Positions 16,720 to 27,000 are shown, counted from the stretch's first letter. The stretch is DNA of 64,000 nt from Caldimonas brevitalea (GCF_001017435.1 NZ_CP011371.1:434001-498000), one strand, 5' to 3'. Made by a program: numbers and translations. Notes: generated by a model from the sequence alone, not told the origin.

Positions 16720-18339
16720 ATGGGGATGGGGCGACTTGGGTCGGTTTTGGTCGTCGTGGCGGGCGTGTTGCTCGGCTGTGGCGGCGGTGGCGGCGGTGAC
16801 GACAGGTCAGGGGACCGTGCGACGGTGGAGATCAGCATGTCGTCCGGAGCGCGCGCGGTGGCGGGGCGTGAACTCGTGTTCGCTGCCAGCGGCAGCACCG
16901 CATCGGGATCACCGGTCACCTTTGAATGGAACTTCGGCGACGGGGCGCCGATGGCAACCGGCGGTCTGGTCCAGCACACTTTTTCTGACCAAGGGCACTA
17001 CACGGTCACCGTCACGCTGCGCAGCCAAAGCGGGGCGACCGCCGTGGCGCGCCGAGATCTCGATATCGTACTGAACACCGCTCCATCCGACATCGTCATC
17101 GAATGGCCGTCGCAAACGATTCCGGCCCATGCCGCTGTCCACTTCGTGGGGCGCGCTATCGATGCTGACGGAGATCCCATCACTTATCGCTGGAACTTCG
17201 GCGATGGGCAAACGGCGACGGGGCGTGCGCTCATACATGCGTTCCCCGCTGCCGGCAGCTACAACGTCGTCCTGACGGCCGATGACGGGCACGGGGGGGT
17301 GTCTCAGACCGCCGTGCCCGTGAGCGTGGTATCGGCTGCGATGCCGCTACCTGTCCCCGAGGCAAAAACCTGGGCCAAGCACACGACAGGTTTCTCGGGT
17401 GCCTTGTACGCCTCTGCCTGGCCAACGCCGACAACAGGCTACGTGGGCGGCGAGTCCGGGACCTTGCTGCGTTCCGAAGATGGAGGGGCGACATGGGTGC
17501 CTCGTCCGGTCGGTGCGACGGACGTCACGGTCCGCGCCTTGCACTTTTTCGATGCCGACAACGGACTCGCCGCGACGAGCGGTGGCCACCATGTCGTCTA
17601 TCACGACAACGGATACACGGTTTATTCAGATTGGGGGCGGCTGCTGAAAACGAGCGACGGCGGCCGTACATGGGTCAATCTCGATGCAGGGTATACCGGT
17701 CCTGGCGCCAGCGACTTCCACTTCATCGACCGCTTGAACGGATGGGCTGTCGGGGCGAACGGGTTCATCGCGAAGACGTCCGATGGTGGGCTGACGTGGA
17801 CGTACCAGCGCAGCGGAACCAAACAGCACCTGCGAAACGTCCAGTTCATCGATGCCTTGCGAGGTTGGGCCATGTCCGAGAAGGACACGGTGCTGCGGAC
17901 GGTGGATGGCGGAGCCACCTGGACGGCGACCGTGCTGCCCTTTGAGCTGGACTATCTCGATGGCATGTCATTCTCCGATGACCGACACGGATGGGTGGCC
18001 GGACACCGAATCTTCATGAGCATCCAATTTCTGTTTCGCACGACTGATGGTGGGGTGACATGGCAGCGCATGCCAGGACCGCCGGACGGCGCCATCCACG
18101 ACGACGGTCCCTCCGCCGCGTTGGGCGATATTGTGGCAACCGGGCCGAACTCGCTGTACATCCTCGACTTGTCTGGCGATCTGTATGCCACGACGGACGC
18201 AGGTGCCTCGTGGAACCTCAAGGCCACGACCAACGCAGCCAACGGCTACGCGATCACCGATCTGACCATCGACACCGCCCGCACCGCACACGCGATCCAT
18301 TACATAGGGGGCCAGGTCTTCTCCGTCAGCCTCGACTGA
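16720..18339 (+). CDS. Lipoprotein with two PKD domains and Ycf48-like repeats
   Basis: Exported lipoprotein of 539 residues. The signal peptide ends in a lipobox (GVLLGCG, Cys about residue 20) followed by a glycine run. Two PKD domains come first, marked by FEWNFGDG (about residue 68) and YRWNFGDG (about 157). The rest is a beta-propeller-like series of repeats of the T/S-x-DGGxTW type (SEDGGATWV, TSDGGRTWV, TSDGGLTWT, TVDGGATWT, TTDGGVTWQ, TTDAGASWN), as in the photosystem II assembly factor Ycf48 and BNR proteins. In a heterotroph this is more likely a surface binding or assembly protein. The ATG at 16720 was chosen because the lipoprotein signal begins there. Confidence 0.85.
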   Translation: MGMGRLGSVLVVVAGVLLGCGGGGGGDDRSGDRATVEISMSSGARAVAGRELVFAASGSTASGSPVTFEWNFGDGAPMATGGLVQHTFSDQGHYTVTVTLRSQSGATAVARRDLDIVLNTAPSDIVIEWPSQTIPAHAAVHFVGRAIDADGDPITYRWNFGDGQTATGRALIHAFPAAGSYNVVLTADDGHGGVSQTAVPVSVVSAAMPLPVPEAKTWAKHTTGFSGALYASAWPTPTTGYVGGESGTLLRSEDGGATWVPRPVGATDVTVRALHFFDADNGLAATSGGHHVVYHDNGYTVYSDWGRLLKTSDGGRTWVNLDAGYTGPGASDFHFIDRLNGWAVGANGFIAKTSDGGLTWTYQRSGTKQHLRNVQFIDALRGWAMSEKDTVLRTVDGGATWTATVLPFELDYLDGMSFSDDRHGWVAGHRIFMSIQFLFRTTDGGVTWQRMPGPPDGAIHDDGPSAALGDIVATGPNSLYILDLSGDLYATTDAGASWNLKATTNAANGYAITDLTIDTARTAHAIHYIGGQVFSVSLD

Positions 18340-18680
18340 GCAGCATCGACGATCGCGTCCGTCCTGTTGAGCACGATCGACGAGCACCACCCCGGTCAAA
18401 CCATCTGGGTTGACGCTGCCGGACCAAACTAGCGAGCATCGACAGACGGGTTCACCGTCTTGCTTTTACCCACGATTTTTTTACCCACGATTTCGCCTCC
18501 TTCTTCTATGAGCGGTTGGCACCGAGCCGCTGAGATCTCCCGGTCAACTCCCGACCGTGGTCCCGTCCGTCCCAGGTGGAGCAAACCGTCGAACACCGAC
18601 GTTCGCGGCGCTTGTGCTCGCCAAACGGGCATGAGCCGGCGTGACACCTGCCGGCGTATTCGAGGCCACATTCTCCAGAT
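18340..18680. other. Intergenic region
   Basis: About 340 bases between two convergent genes with no credible coding frame. It contains a perfect 15-bp tandem duplication, listed separately. No clear terminator hairpin was found. Confidence 0.4.
18464..18493. repeat. Perfect 15-bp tandem duplication
   Basis: TTTTACCCACGATTT occurs twice head to tail (18464-18478 and 18479-18493). It lies in the intergenic region downstream of two convergent genes and looks like a simple slippage duplication. Confidence 0.9.
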
Positions 18681-19364
18681 CTAGGTTTCATCGGCGAGGA
18701 ATGCCGGTCCTCGAGTGCTGGGCGCCACGCCCAGACCTGCGTCTGCCAAGGCGGACTGCAAGGTCTGGATGAAGTGCAGCGGCTCGATCGGTTTGGTGAT
18801 CAGCCGCACGTCCTGCGGCAGTTCGCCGAGTTTTGCGACCTGCTGTGCGGAGCGTGAAGACACGGCCAGGATGACCGCGGGCCTGTGCTGCGGCGCAACC
18901 GAGAGCTGTCGCAGCATCTGGACGCCGTCCATGTGGGGCATCACCACGTCCGTGATGACCACCTGCGGCGCGATCTTGCCAATGAGCAACAGAGCGTCGA
19001 AGCCGTTCTCGGCGAGACTCAGCACAGCGCCCGGCAAAGCTTCCTCGACAAGCGCGCTGAGGACGTCTCGGTCGTCGGGGTTGTCGTCGACCACCACGAC
19101 GTTCAGGCCCGTCGCTGGCGTCGTCATCTCGTCTGCCGCCTTCGTTGGCTTCGGGAGTTCTTCGTCACGCAGCGGTTGCTCACGACTGGCGCTGAAGTTC
19201 TTCAAGCTGGCGGCGTCGATGCGGCGGTGGCCGCCGACCGTCTTCCAAGCCTTCAGGTAGCCGAGATCGACCCAGCGTTGCACGGTGGGAATCGAGACGC
19301 CGAGCCGTCGGGCGACCTCGGCGGTGGAAAACGACGGAGGGGCGATGCTGGAGGAGGCAGGCAT
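18681..19364 (-). CDS. MerR-type HTH plus receiver domain protein
   Basis: Protein of 227 residues with inverted domain order for a response regulator. A MerR/excisionase-type helix-turn-helix lies first (FSTAEVARRLGVSIPTVQRWVDLG, residues 12-35, then GGHRRI), followed by a linker and a CheY-like receiver with VVVDDNPDDR (90-99), phosphoacceptor Asp139 (VITDVVMPHMDG) and the late lysine in ITKPIEP. It lies 13 bp downstream of the REC-EAL gene at the end of the chemosensory operon, so CheA or the hybrid kinase could phosphorylate it. A GTG at 19385 overlapping the upstream gene is an alternative start. Confidence 0.88.
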   Translation of the reverse strand: MPASSSIAPPSFSTAEVARRLGVSIPTVQRWVDLGYLKAWKTVGGHRRIDAASLKNFSASREQPLRDEELPKPTKAADEMTTPATGLNVVVVDDNPDDRDVLSALVEEALPGAVLSLAENGFDALLLIGKIAPQVVITDVVMPHMDGVQMLRQLSVAPQHRPAVILAVSSRSAQQVAKLGELPQDVRLITKPIEPLHFIQTLQSALADAGLGVAPSTRGPAFLADET

Positions 19365-19377
19365 GGGATATCGGAGT

Positions 19378-20625
19378 CTACTCACGCCTCGGGCGCGACG
19401 AGCGGGCGAGGGCGCGCAGGCGGGCCCGGTGTTCGGGTATCCAGGTGAGCAGTTCGGCGGCCGGCATCGGCCTGGCGATGAGATAGCCCTGGGCGACCTC
19501 GCAGCCGAGATCGGACAGCAGCTGCCAATCCTCCATGGTTTCCACGCCCTCGGCGACGGTAGTGATTTCCAGGCGCCGGCCCATGTCGAGCGAACTCGTC
19601 AGGATTGCACGTCGATTGCGTCGGTCGCACGCCCCGTTGACGAACATGCGGTCGATCTTGACTTCCGTGAAAGGGCTCCGCGCCAGCGTCTGCATCGACG
19701 AATAGCCGATGCCGTAGTCGTCCATCGACAGGCCGAAGCCCTTGAGCCCGAGCCGGGCCAGGTTGGCCATGGAGCGGCTGTTCATGATCATCGTCTCGGT
19801 CACCTCCCAGATGATCGAGGCCGGCGAGGCGCCGTACCGCGTGACGAGTTCGGTCAATTGGCCAATGAAGCCGGGGTCGGCGAGGTCGTCGGCGGACAGG
19901 TTCAGCGACAGCGACAGCGAAGGCTGCGCCTGGGTCCAGACCATCAGGTGCCGCAGGGCCTGCTCGATGATCGACAGCGTGAAGCGCGCCATCAGCGGCG
20001 TGCCTTGCATGTGTGGAATGAAGGCTTGCGGACCGAGCAGGCCGTGTCGGGGGTGCTGCCATCGCGCCAGCGCTTCCACGCCCTGCGTCAATCCGGTGCT
20101 GACGCTGACCTTGGGCTGGAAGAACGGGATGAATTCGTCGGCGGTCAAAGCGCGGCTGATCTCGTCCGGGCGTGGCTGGAACCGCGGCCGTCCCGGGGCA
20201 CCGGAGTTGCTCTGGGCATGGTCCAGCAGGCGCGTCAACGCGGCGGCCGTGACCGGCTTGGGCATCGTGCCCAGCAGACGCAGGCGTTCGTCGCCCATGC
20301 CCATGCTCTCCACCGTCTCCAGAAGGCGGGGGTCGCGCGCACTGGTGACGATGAGGTTGTCCACCTGGCTGCCTTCGGCCAGGCGGCCGATCAGCTCGAT
20401 GCCGTCCATGCCGGGCATGTCGACGTCGGTGATGAGGAGAAAGATGCGCCGCTGCGGTTGCTGCTCCAGCAGGCGCAGCGCCTCCAGGCCGTCGGCGGCA
20501 TCGAGCACCGTGCCGATCCGGAGGTCGCGCACCAGCGACACCAGGTGGCTGCGCTGCACGGCGCTGTCCTCCACGACCAGCGCGACCAGCTGAGCCATCG
20601 CGTCGGGGCCCACGCGGGCGATCAT
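19378..20625 (-). CDS. REC-EAL response regulator (cyclic-di-GMP phosphodiesterase)
   Basis: Protein of 415 residues. The receiver domain has VVEDS (17-21) and Asp67 ([12 protein letters not shown]). A linker leads to an EAL domain with signature E184-A-L (GVEALARW), [37 protein letters not shown] and QGYLIARP, so the metal- and substrate-binding residues look complete and c-di-GMP hydrolysis is expected. The start at 20625 overlaps the cheB-remnant stop as ATGA, keeping translational coupling; a later ATG at 20598 is possible. Context suggests that CheA-driven phosphorylation alters c-di-GMP. Confidence 0.92.
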   Translation of the reverse strand: MIARVGPDAMAQLVALVVEDSAVQRSHLVSLVRDLRIGTVLDAADGLEALRLLEQQPQRRIFLLITDVDMPGMDGIELIGRLAEGSQVDNLIVTSARDPRLLETVESMGMGDERLRLLGTMPKPVTAAALTRLLDHAQSNSGAPGRPRFQPRPDEISRALTADEFIPFFQPKVSVSTGLTQGVEALARWQHPRHGLLGPQAFIPHMQGTPLMARFTLSIIEQALRHLMVWTQAQPSLSLSLNLSADDLADPGFIGQLTELVTRYGASPASIIWEVTETMIMNSRSMANLARLGLKGFGLSMDDYGIGYSSMQTLARSPFTEVKIDRMFVNGACDRRNRRAILTSSLDMGRRLEITTVAEGVETMEDWQLLSDLGCEVAQGYLIARPMPAAELLTWIPEHRARLRALARSSRPRRE

Positions 20626-21052
20626 GATGGGCCCCGACCGCCGGCGCCACTCGACATCTGCTGCACGATTTTGACCGCGATGGCGCCCAGTGGCAGGCTG
20701 CGCTCCACCGCCCCTCGCTCCACCGCCCCTCGCCTGACCGCCTCTTTGGGCATGCCGTAGACGACGCAACTCGGTTTGTCCTGCCCCAGCGTGCGGCCAG
20801 GCAGCACGCGATCGTTGTTCACGGCCTCGCGGACCTCGATGTCGCACAGCGTGTTCAGCCGCGTGGCGAAGGCGGTGGTGAACTTCTCCGGCATGTGTTG
20901 CACGATGACGAGGCCAGGGCAAACACGGGGCAGGGCCGTCAGCGCCTCTTCCAGCGCCTGGGTGCCACCGGTCGAAGTGCCGCGGGCGTTCGGGTGGCGG
21001 GCACCGCGCTGTGTGCAGTGGCGCGGGCCGGGGTTTGAACGAGAGCATTCAT
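20622..21052 (-). pseudogene. cheB: cheB methylesterase remnant
   Basis: Pieces of a CheB methylesterase domain: [18 protein letters not shown], then [30 protein letters not shown], and after a gap [17 protein letters not shown]. The Ser (STGGT) and His (QHMPEKF) of the catalytic triad survive, but the block carrying the Asp (usually MGDDGA) is deleted, the receiver domain is absent, and a frame change precedes STGGT. A perfect 15-bp tandem duplication at 20703-20732 repeats GAVER. Stop and start overlaps with both neighbours are preserved. It cannot be an active methylesterase. Confidence 0.75.
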
Positions 21053-21188
21053 GTCAGGTCCCTTTTTGAAAGCACGACGGGTGTTTGTTCCGACTCGGCA
21101 GCCGCATCGTTGACCTTGCCGAGCTGCACCAGGGCCACCCTGCGGTCCTCGTACCTTTGCAAGCCAAGGACTGGGTGCGTGGACCGGC
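21049..21188 (-). pseudogene. Possible cheW C-terminal remnant
   Basis: Directly after the cheA stop, one frame reads HPVLGLQRYEDRRVALVQLG, then VNDAAAES and VVLSKRDLT, ending in a TGA that overlaps the cheB-remnant ATG (ATGA). The pattern resembles the last roughly 45 residues of a CheW-like coupling protein. There is no start codon context or N-terminal part, so a deletion has probably joined cheA to the tail of the next gene. The assignment to CheW is tentative. Confidence 0.4.
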
Positions 21189-23342
21189 TCAGACGGTTTT
21201 GTTGCGGGATGGCGCACGCAAGGCGGTGTGATCGGCGATGAGGGCGGGAACGTCGAGGATCAGGGCCGCACCGCCGCTGCCGAGGATGGTGGAGCCGCTG
21301 ATGCTCTTGACCTGATTGAACACCCGGCTCAGAGGATTGATGACGGTCTGGAACTCGCCCAGCAGCGCGTCCACCGCCAGGCCGACGCGCTGGCCGGCGT
21401 GGTCAATCACGACGACGCTTTCGCGGCGGGGCAGCGGGGCGTCAATCTCGAAGTGGTCACGCAGGCGGATCAGCGGCAGCATCTGGCCGCGCAGGTCGCA
21501 GTAGGCGTGGCCGGCCTGGGCCGAGGACTCGATGCACTCGTCGATGACGTCCAGTGGCACGACGAACACGGAGGGCCCGACGCCGACGAGGAAGCCGTCG
21601 ATGATGGCCAGCGTCAGCGGCAGGCGCACGCTGACGGTGGTGCCGCGACCCGGCTCGCTGCGCACGCAGACGCTGCCGCGTAGGCTGGTGATGTTGCGCT
21701 TGACGACGTCCATGCCGACACCGCGGCCGGAAAGGCTGGTGATCTGCTCGGCCGTGGAGAAGCCCGGCTCGAAGATCAGCTCGAACACCTCGCTGTCGCT
21801 CAGGCGCTGCTTGGCATCGACGAGCCCGCGCTCCATCGCCTTGGCCAGGATGCGCTCTCGGTTCAGGCCGCCGCCGTCGTCGCCGACTTCAATGACGATG
21901 CTGCCCGATTCATGAAAGGCGTTCAGGCTGACGACGCCGCGGGCCGGCTTGCCCCGTGCCACGCGCGCTTCGGCCGGTTCGATGCCGTGGTCGATGGCGT
22001 TGCGCACGAGGTGCATCAGCGGATCGGCGATCTTCTCGACGACGGTCTTGTCCAGCTCGGCCTCTTCGCCGCTGATGCGCAGCTCGATGTCCTTGCCCAG
22101 CTCTCGAGACACGTCGTGCACCACCCGCTCGAAGCGGGTGAACGTGGCGCCGATCTTGACCATGCGCAGCTGCAGGGCGCAGTCGCGCACGTCCTGCACG
22201 AGGGCCGACACGCGTGACGTCGCCTCCAGCAGCTCGCCGTGCCTCAGCTGGTGGGCGAGCAGGTCGGCGCCGGCGCCGGCGATGATGAGTTCGCCCACGA
22301 GGTTGATGAGATGGTCTAGTTTGTCGGCGTCGATACGCAGGGAGCGGCTTTCACCCTGGCGCGTGGTCTTCTGTTCGAGAAGTGCGGCTTCCTCGACCTC
22401 GGGCGCCACGGCCTGCTGGGCCACTGGGATGCTGCCGAGCTTGGGCGGCTGGGGGCTGCTGGCGCCTTCCTGCGCGGCCAGCGCTTCGGCCAGCTCGCGT
22501 TGGCTGACGCTGCCGCAGGCCACCAGCATCTCGCCCAGCCGTGCGCCGCCATCGGGCATCGACTGGATCAGCTGCACATAGGCCTCCACGCGGCTGCGCG
22601 GCGGCAGCAGGCGCAGGGTGCACTTGTCGCGTACGGACTCGAAGACGTTCTCGATGCTGGCCTTGTCGGCGTCGCTCGCAAAGGCGATCTCGAAGCCGAG
22701 GTAGCAGGCCTCGGGGAGCATCGCGTCGGCTGCCGGCAGGCCGTCGGTGATGGTGACGATGGCGACAATGCGGCCCCGCCGCTTCAGCTTGCGCAGGAAG
22801 GACAGCGGGTCCAGGCCGAGGCACAGCACGCCGGGGTTGAAGCGCAGCGACAGGTGCCAGTGGCCCTGCGCGTTGCCATCGCCTTCGTCGCGGGCGACGC
22901 GCTGGAGCGTCGCTCCGGCCGGCGGCTCGATCACGGCCACCGCCGTCGGGCGCGCGGCCTCGATGTAGCGCTCCAGCCGGGTGACGAGGGCTGCACCGGC
23001 GGTGTCGGGTTCCACTGGCGGGCGGCCGGCGCCGATGTCGTCCACCAGCCGCTGCAGGTGGTCGCACGTCGCCAGCATCAGCACGGTGAGTGCCTCGTCG
23101 ATGACGATGCGGCCGTCGCGCACTTCGTCCAGCAGGCTCTCCACCACGTGCGTGAAGGCGACGACATGGTCCAGCCCCATCAAGCCGGCGGAGCCCTTGA
23201 TGGTGTGGGCTGCGCGGAAGATGGCGTTCACCGCCTCGCCCCGGTCGGCGCTTTTCGCGAGGCCGAGCAGGGCGGTTTCCATGTCGGCCAGCAGCTCGCG
23301 GCACTCGGCGATGAAGGTTTGCAGCGCAGCTTCGAAGTCCAT
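21189..23342 (-). CDS. cheA: Chemotaxis histidine kinase CheA
   Basis: Protein of 717 residues. The N-terminal Hpt domain carries His46 (AAHTIKGSAG). A middle region (about 150-340) with a P2-like segment precedes the dimerisation domain (DKLDHLINLVGELIIA), then the HK-ATPase with HLVRNAIDHGIE, VGDDGGGLN and GRGVGMDVVK. A C-terminal CheW-like domain ends near residue 700. It looks fully functional. It is downstream of a STAS protein (11-bp gap) and upstream of broken cheW and cheB remnants and a REC-EAL gene, so it may now signal to c-di-GMP rather than to flagella. No receptor gene is in this operon; the hybrid kinase is divergent. Confidence 0.95.
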   Translation of the reverse strand: MDFEAALQTFIAECRELLADMETALLGLAKSADRGEAVNAIFRAAHTIKGSAGLMGLDHVVAFTHVVESLLDEVRDGRIVIDEALTVLMLATCDHLQRLVDDIGAGRPPVEPDTAGAALVTRLERYIEAARPTAVAVIEPPAGATLQRVARDEGDGNAQGHWHLSLRFNPGVLCLGLDPLSFLRKLKRRGRIVAIVTITDGLPAADAMLPEACYLGFEIAFASDADKASIENVFESVRDKCTLRLLPPRSRVEAYVQLIQSMPDGGARLGEMLVACGSVSQRELAEALAAQEGASSPQPPKLGSIPVAQQAVAPEVEEAALLEQKTTRQGESRSLRIDADKLDHLINLVGELIIAGAGADLLAHQLRHGELLEATSRVSALVQDVRDCALQLRMVKIGATFTRFERVVHDVSRELGKDIELRISGEEAELDKTVVEKIADPLMHLVRNAIDHGIEPAEARVARGKPARGVVSLNAFHESGSIVIEVGDDGGGLNRERILAKAMERGLVDAKQRLSDSEVFELIFEPGFSTAEQITSLSGRGVGMDVVKRNITSLRGSVCVRSEPGRGTTVSVRLPLTLAIIDGFLVGVGPSVFVVPLDVIDECIESSAQAGHAYCDLRGQMLPLIRLRDHFEIDAPLPRRESVVVIDHAGQRVGLAVDALLGEFQTVINPLSRVFNQVKSISGSTILGSGGAALILDVPALIADHTALRAPSRNKTV

Positions 23343-23353
23343 GTCGCTTCCTT

Positions 23354-23638
23354 TCAGGCCGCGGTGCCGGGCAAGAGCAGCGGGTCGCCGAAATGGCCGG
23401 CGGGGTCGAGCAGGTTCAGCACGTCCAGCACCGCCGGGCTGTGCTGGATGAAGCGCAGCGCGCCGCCGCGAGCGGCGGCCTCGCGCTTGGCGAGTATCAG
23501 CAGTTGCAGGCCGGCGGTGTCCAGCTCGGCCACGCCCGACAGGTCGAGCTCCGTCTGGCCGTCGGCCACCGCTTGCAGCAGCAGCACCTTGATTTCATGA
23601 GCGCGGTAGATGGTCATTTCACCGGTGAGCGTCAGCAT
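23354..23638 (-). CDS. STAS-domain protein (anti-sigma factor antagonist type)
   Basis: Protein of 94 residues beginning MLTLTGEMTIYRAHE and containing ELDLSGVAELDTAGLQLLI, the STAS core in which the residue after D is normally the phosphorylated Ser; here the site reads DTAG, so Thr takes that place. The start at 23638 is supported by GGAAG just upstream. STAS proteins of this type often head chemosensory operons of the Alternative Cellular Function class. It is the first gene of the cheA operon. Confidence 0.88.
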   Translation of the reverse strand: MLTLTGEMTIYRAHEIKVLLLQAVADGQTELDLSGVAELDTAGLQLLILAKREAAARGGALRFIQHSPAVLDVLNLLDPAGHFGDPLLLPGTAA

Positions 23639-24049
23639 GGGGCTTCCTTCGGGGCGGCCGGTCGCCGTGGCCTCAGGGCATCGCCAGCTTCTGCATCGCC
23701 CAGCGTGCCCAGCACAGCGGGCGCCGCCACCTGGAAGCGCCGGCCCGGCACGCCGAACGGCGTGGAGCGGAGGTCGGAAAGACAACGGGTCGCTGCCAAG
23801 GAGGGTCTCGCTGAGGGTTGAGATCGTGTCAAAGTGGTTTCAGATTATTCACTTTGATCTTTTTATTCAAAAGGGCAATTACCTATGGCGGGTTTCGTGG
23901 GGAAAGGGCGTGACGCGATGCACACAAACTGGCAGGCTTAGCGCCGCGAATGCGTGTTTTCACCCCTGATGCCGTCCCCACGCGGGCGCATTCGGCGACG
24001 GTTCGGGCACTTTCCAACCTGGTTTGGAGCCGACTGAAGGGCAGCGCTG
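23639..24049. other. Divergent promoter region of the signalling block
   Basis: About 410 bases between the STAS/cheA operon and the hybrid kinase. One minus-strand frame stays open over part of it but shows no recognisable features. The region includes an inverted repeat, listed separately. Confidence 0.4.
23829..23857. promoter_or_regulatory. Inverted repeat in divergent promoter region
   Basis: Perfect 8-bp dyad TCAAAGTG/CACTTTGA with a 13-base AT-rich centre, followed by TCTTTTT. It lies between the two divergent transcription units and may be an operator for a dimeric regulator. A terminator reading on the plus strand is possible, but no plus-strand gene precedes it. Confidence 0.4.
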
Positions 24050-27000
24050 ATGCAGGGTCACAACTACTTCCTGGGCCGACTGCTGGTAGTGGCCGCTGCC
24101 GTGGCGCTGCCGCTGCTGGTGCTGCAGGGCCTGACGCTACGGTCACAGGCGCTGCGCGACGAGGCCGACGCCCGTGCGGGCGTGCTGAAACGCTCCGAGG
24201 AAGCCGCCCGCAAGGTCGACGAGTCGCTGACACGGGCGAAGCTTCTGCTGCAATTCCTCGCCGCGCGGGACGAACTGAAGCGGGTCGACGGCCCGCGCTG
24301 CACGAGCCTTTTGAGCGGGATCACGCGGATCGACCCGGTGATCGCCAACGTGGGTGCCATGGACCTCGCCGGCAATTCGCTGTGCCTGTCCCGGACGTCG
24401 CCGAACGCCCATGTCGACTACACCGAGGTCGATTGGTACAAGGCCACCGTGGCGGCCGAAGACACGGTGCTCAGCCCGCCGTTCCAGGGCCGCATCAGCG
24501 CGCGGCCGCTGATCAACATGGTGGCGCCGCTGCGCAATGACGACGGCCTGAAGGTGGGCATCTTGGCTGTGGCCATCGACCTGCAGGTGCTGGCTCGCCA
24601 GGCGTTGTCGACTCAGGGCATGCCCGACGGCAGCGCCGTCGCGCTGTTCTCGGCCGATCGGATCGTCATCGCCCGGGACCCCGATCTCGCCCGTTTCACG
24701 GGCAAGCCCATCACGCCGCGGTGGGCTGAGCAGGCGGAGCGGGCAGGACATGGGACCTTTTTCGGCCGGGGCGCCGAGGGCGTCGAGCGCCTCTACGGCA
24801 TCGCAAAAGTGCCGCAGTTCGGCTTCCGGGTGAGCGCCGGCGTGCCGTCGGCCGCCGTGTTCCGCGCCAGCCGCGACAGCCTGTTGCGCAGCGTCGCGGC
24901 GACCCTCACCGTGGCCCTACTGGCGGGCTTGATCGCCGCGGGCGGCGCGCGCCGCCTCAGTGAGCCGCTGCGCCAGCTGACGCGGCGGGTGCGAGAAATC
25001 GGCGCCGGGCAGACCGAACTGCGCGCCGACGAAAGCCAGCCGGGCGAATTCCATGAGCTGGCCGTGGAGTTCAACCGCATGCTGGACGCCAGCCGCGCGG
25101 GCGAGGCGGCCCGGCGCGCGCAAGCCGCGGCCGAGGCCGCCAACGAGGCGAAGGGTCAGTTCCTGGCGCACATGAGCCATGAAATCCGCACGCCGCTCAA
25201 TGCCATCGTGGGTTTGACGCGGCTGGCGCTGCTGACCGAACTCGACAGCCGCCAGCGAGGCTATCTTTCGAACGTCATGGGGGCGGCGGAAACGCTGCTG
25301 TCACTCATCGACCAGATCCTGGACTTCTCGAAGATCGAGGCCAACAAGCTCGAGCTGGACCGCAGCGAGTTCCAGGTCGACGAGGTGATCGAGCGCCTGA
25401 GGATGTTGCTCGGCGAGCGCGCTCAGCACAAGGGTCTCGATCTGCTGCTGGGCGTGCGCCACGACGTGCCCCGCCAACTGGCGGGTGACGGCAATCGCCT
25501 GCTGCAGGTGCTCACCAACCTGTGTGCCAACGCGATCAAGTTCACCGAACGTGGCGAGGTGGTGGTGCGCGTGGAGTGCGTGGAGCGCGCAGACGTGGAC
25601 GTGGTGCTGCGTTTCTCCGTCCAGGACACGGGCATCGGCCTGACCGAGGAGCAGCAGGAGCGCCTGTTCCAGCCTTTCGTCCAGGCCGACGCGTCCATGA
25701 CGCGGCTCTATGGCGGCACCGGCCTGGGACTGGCCATCAGCAAACAGCTGGTGGAACTGATGGGGGGCACGATCGGCGTGCAGAGCCGACCGGGGCAGGG
25801 CAGTGACTTTCATTTCACTGCGCGGTTTGGACTGCCTGAGGCGAGCACCGCCGTCGCGCCGCTGAGCATCCCTGAACTCGGCCAGCTTCCAGTCATGGTC
25901 ATCCACGACGGCGGGAACGCTCGCGCCGTCGTCGGCGAGCACGTGCGCCGCCTGGGATGCCGGGTTCGCTGCGCCGCCTCACTCGACGACGCCTGGCCGG
26001 ACCTGTCAGCAGCCGAGCCGCCGTTCGGCCTGGTGCTCGTTGGCAGCCGGCCCGGCGACCCACGAGCGATGGAGGTCGTCCAGCGCATCCGCCGGCAACT
26101 TGGCAGCGAGCGCCAGCCCCGGGTGGTGCTGATGACGACCGAGGACGACCCCGTGCGCCACTCCCCTGCCGCGGCCGGACAAGTCGACGGCTGGGTGACG
26201 CCGCCGGTGACGGCCTCCTCCCTTCTCGACACGTTGACCGCGTTGCTGACGCCGGTCCCCGCCGCGGCGCCGATGCCCGAGAACTACGTTGTCGACGCCC
26301 TGCGCGGGCGGCGACTGCTGCTGGTCGAAGACAACGAACTCAACCGCATCGTTGCGGGCGAACTGCTGACCACCGTGGCCGGCATGCAGGTCGAGCTGGC
26401 CCATAGCGGCCGCCGGGCCCTCGAGATGCTGGAGCAGCAACGTTTTGATGTGGTGCTGATGGATGTGCAGATGCCCGATATCGACGGCTACGAAGCGGCC
26501 CGCACCATCCGTCAGCGCCCGGCCCTGGCTGACCTGCCGGTGATCGCGATGACCGCACATGCGACACGCCGCGACCGCGCGCAGTGCTTGGCGGCGGGCA
26601 TGAACGACTTCATCACCAAGCCGTTCGATCCTCAGGATCTGTTCACCGTGCTGGGGCAGTGGCTTCCCCGGCAACCGCGCGGTGAAGTACTGGACAAGGG
26701 TCTGAAGGAGTCCTCGGGCGTGTCGTTCACGCTCGGCCTGCGTCGTTGCGTGGGCAAGCGGGACCTCTACCGGCGCATCGCAGATCGGTTTACGACCACC
26801 ACACCGGGCCCCATCGAGCAAATCGGCAAGGAAATCGAGGCCGGGCAGCTCCAGCAAGCCGCCAGTCTTGCGCACTCGTTGATCTCGACTGCCGGCACCC
26901 TCGGCGCTTCCCGGCTGTCAGAGATCGCCAGGCAGTTGGAAAGGAACCTGGAGGGCGGCCACCCGGCGGACTTTGCCGTTTTGCTGGCCGAGGCGCGGCT

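Noticed and set aside
20703..20732. 15-bp tandem repeat in cheB as a functional repeat
   Set aside because: It simply duplicates GAVER within an already broken gene; slippage is the simplest explanation.
19285..20760. Long plus-strand open frame (491 codons) over the MerR-REC and REC-EAL genes
   Set aside because: Antisense shadow of high-GC coding sequence; no recognisable domains, while both minus-strand genes have complete motif sets.
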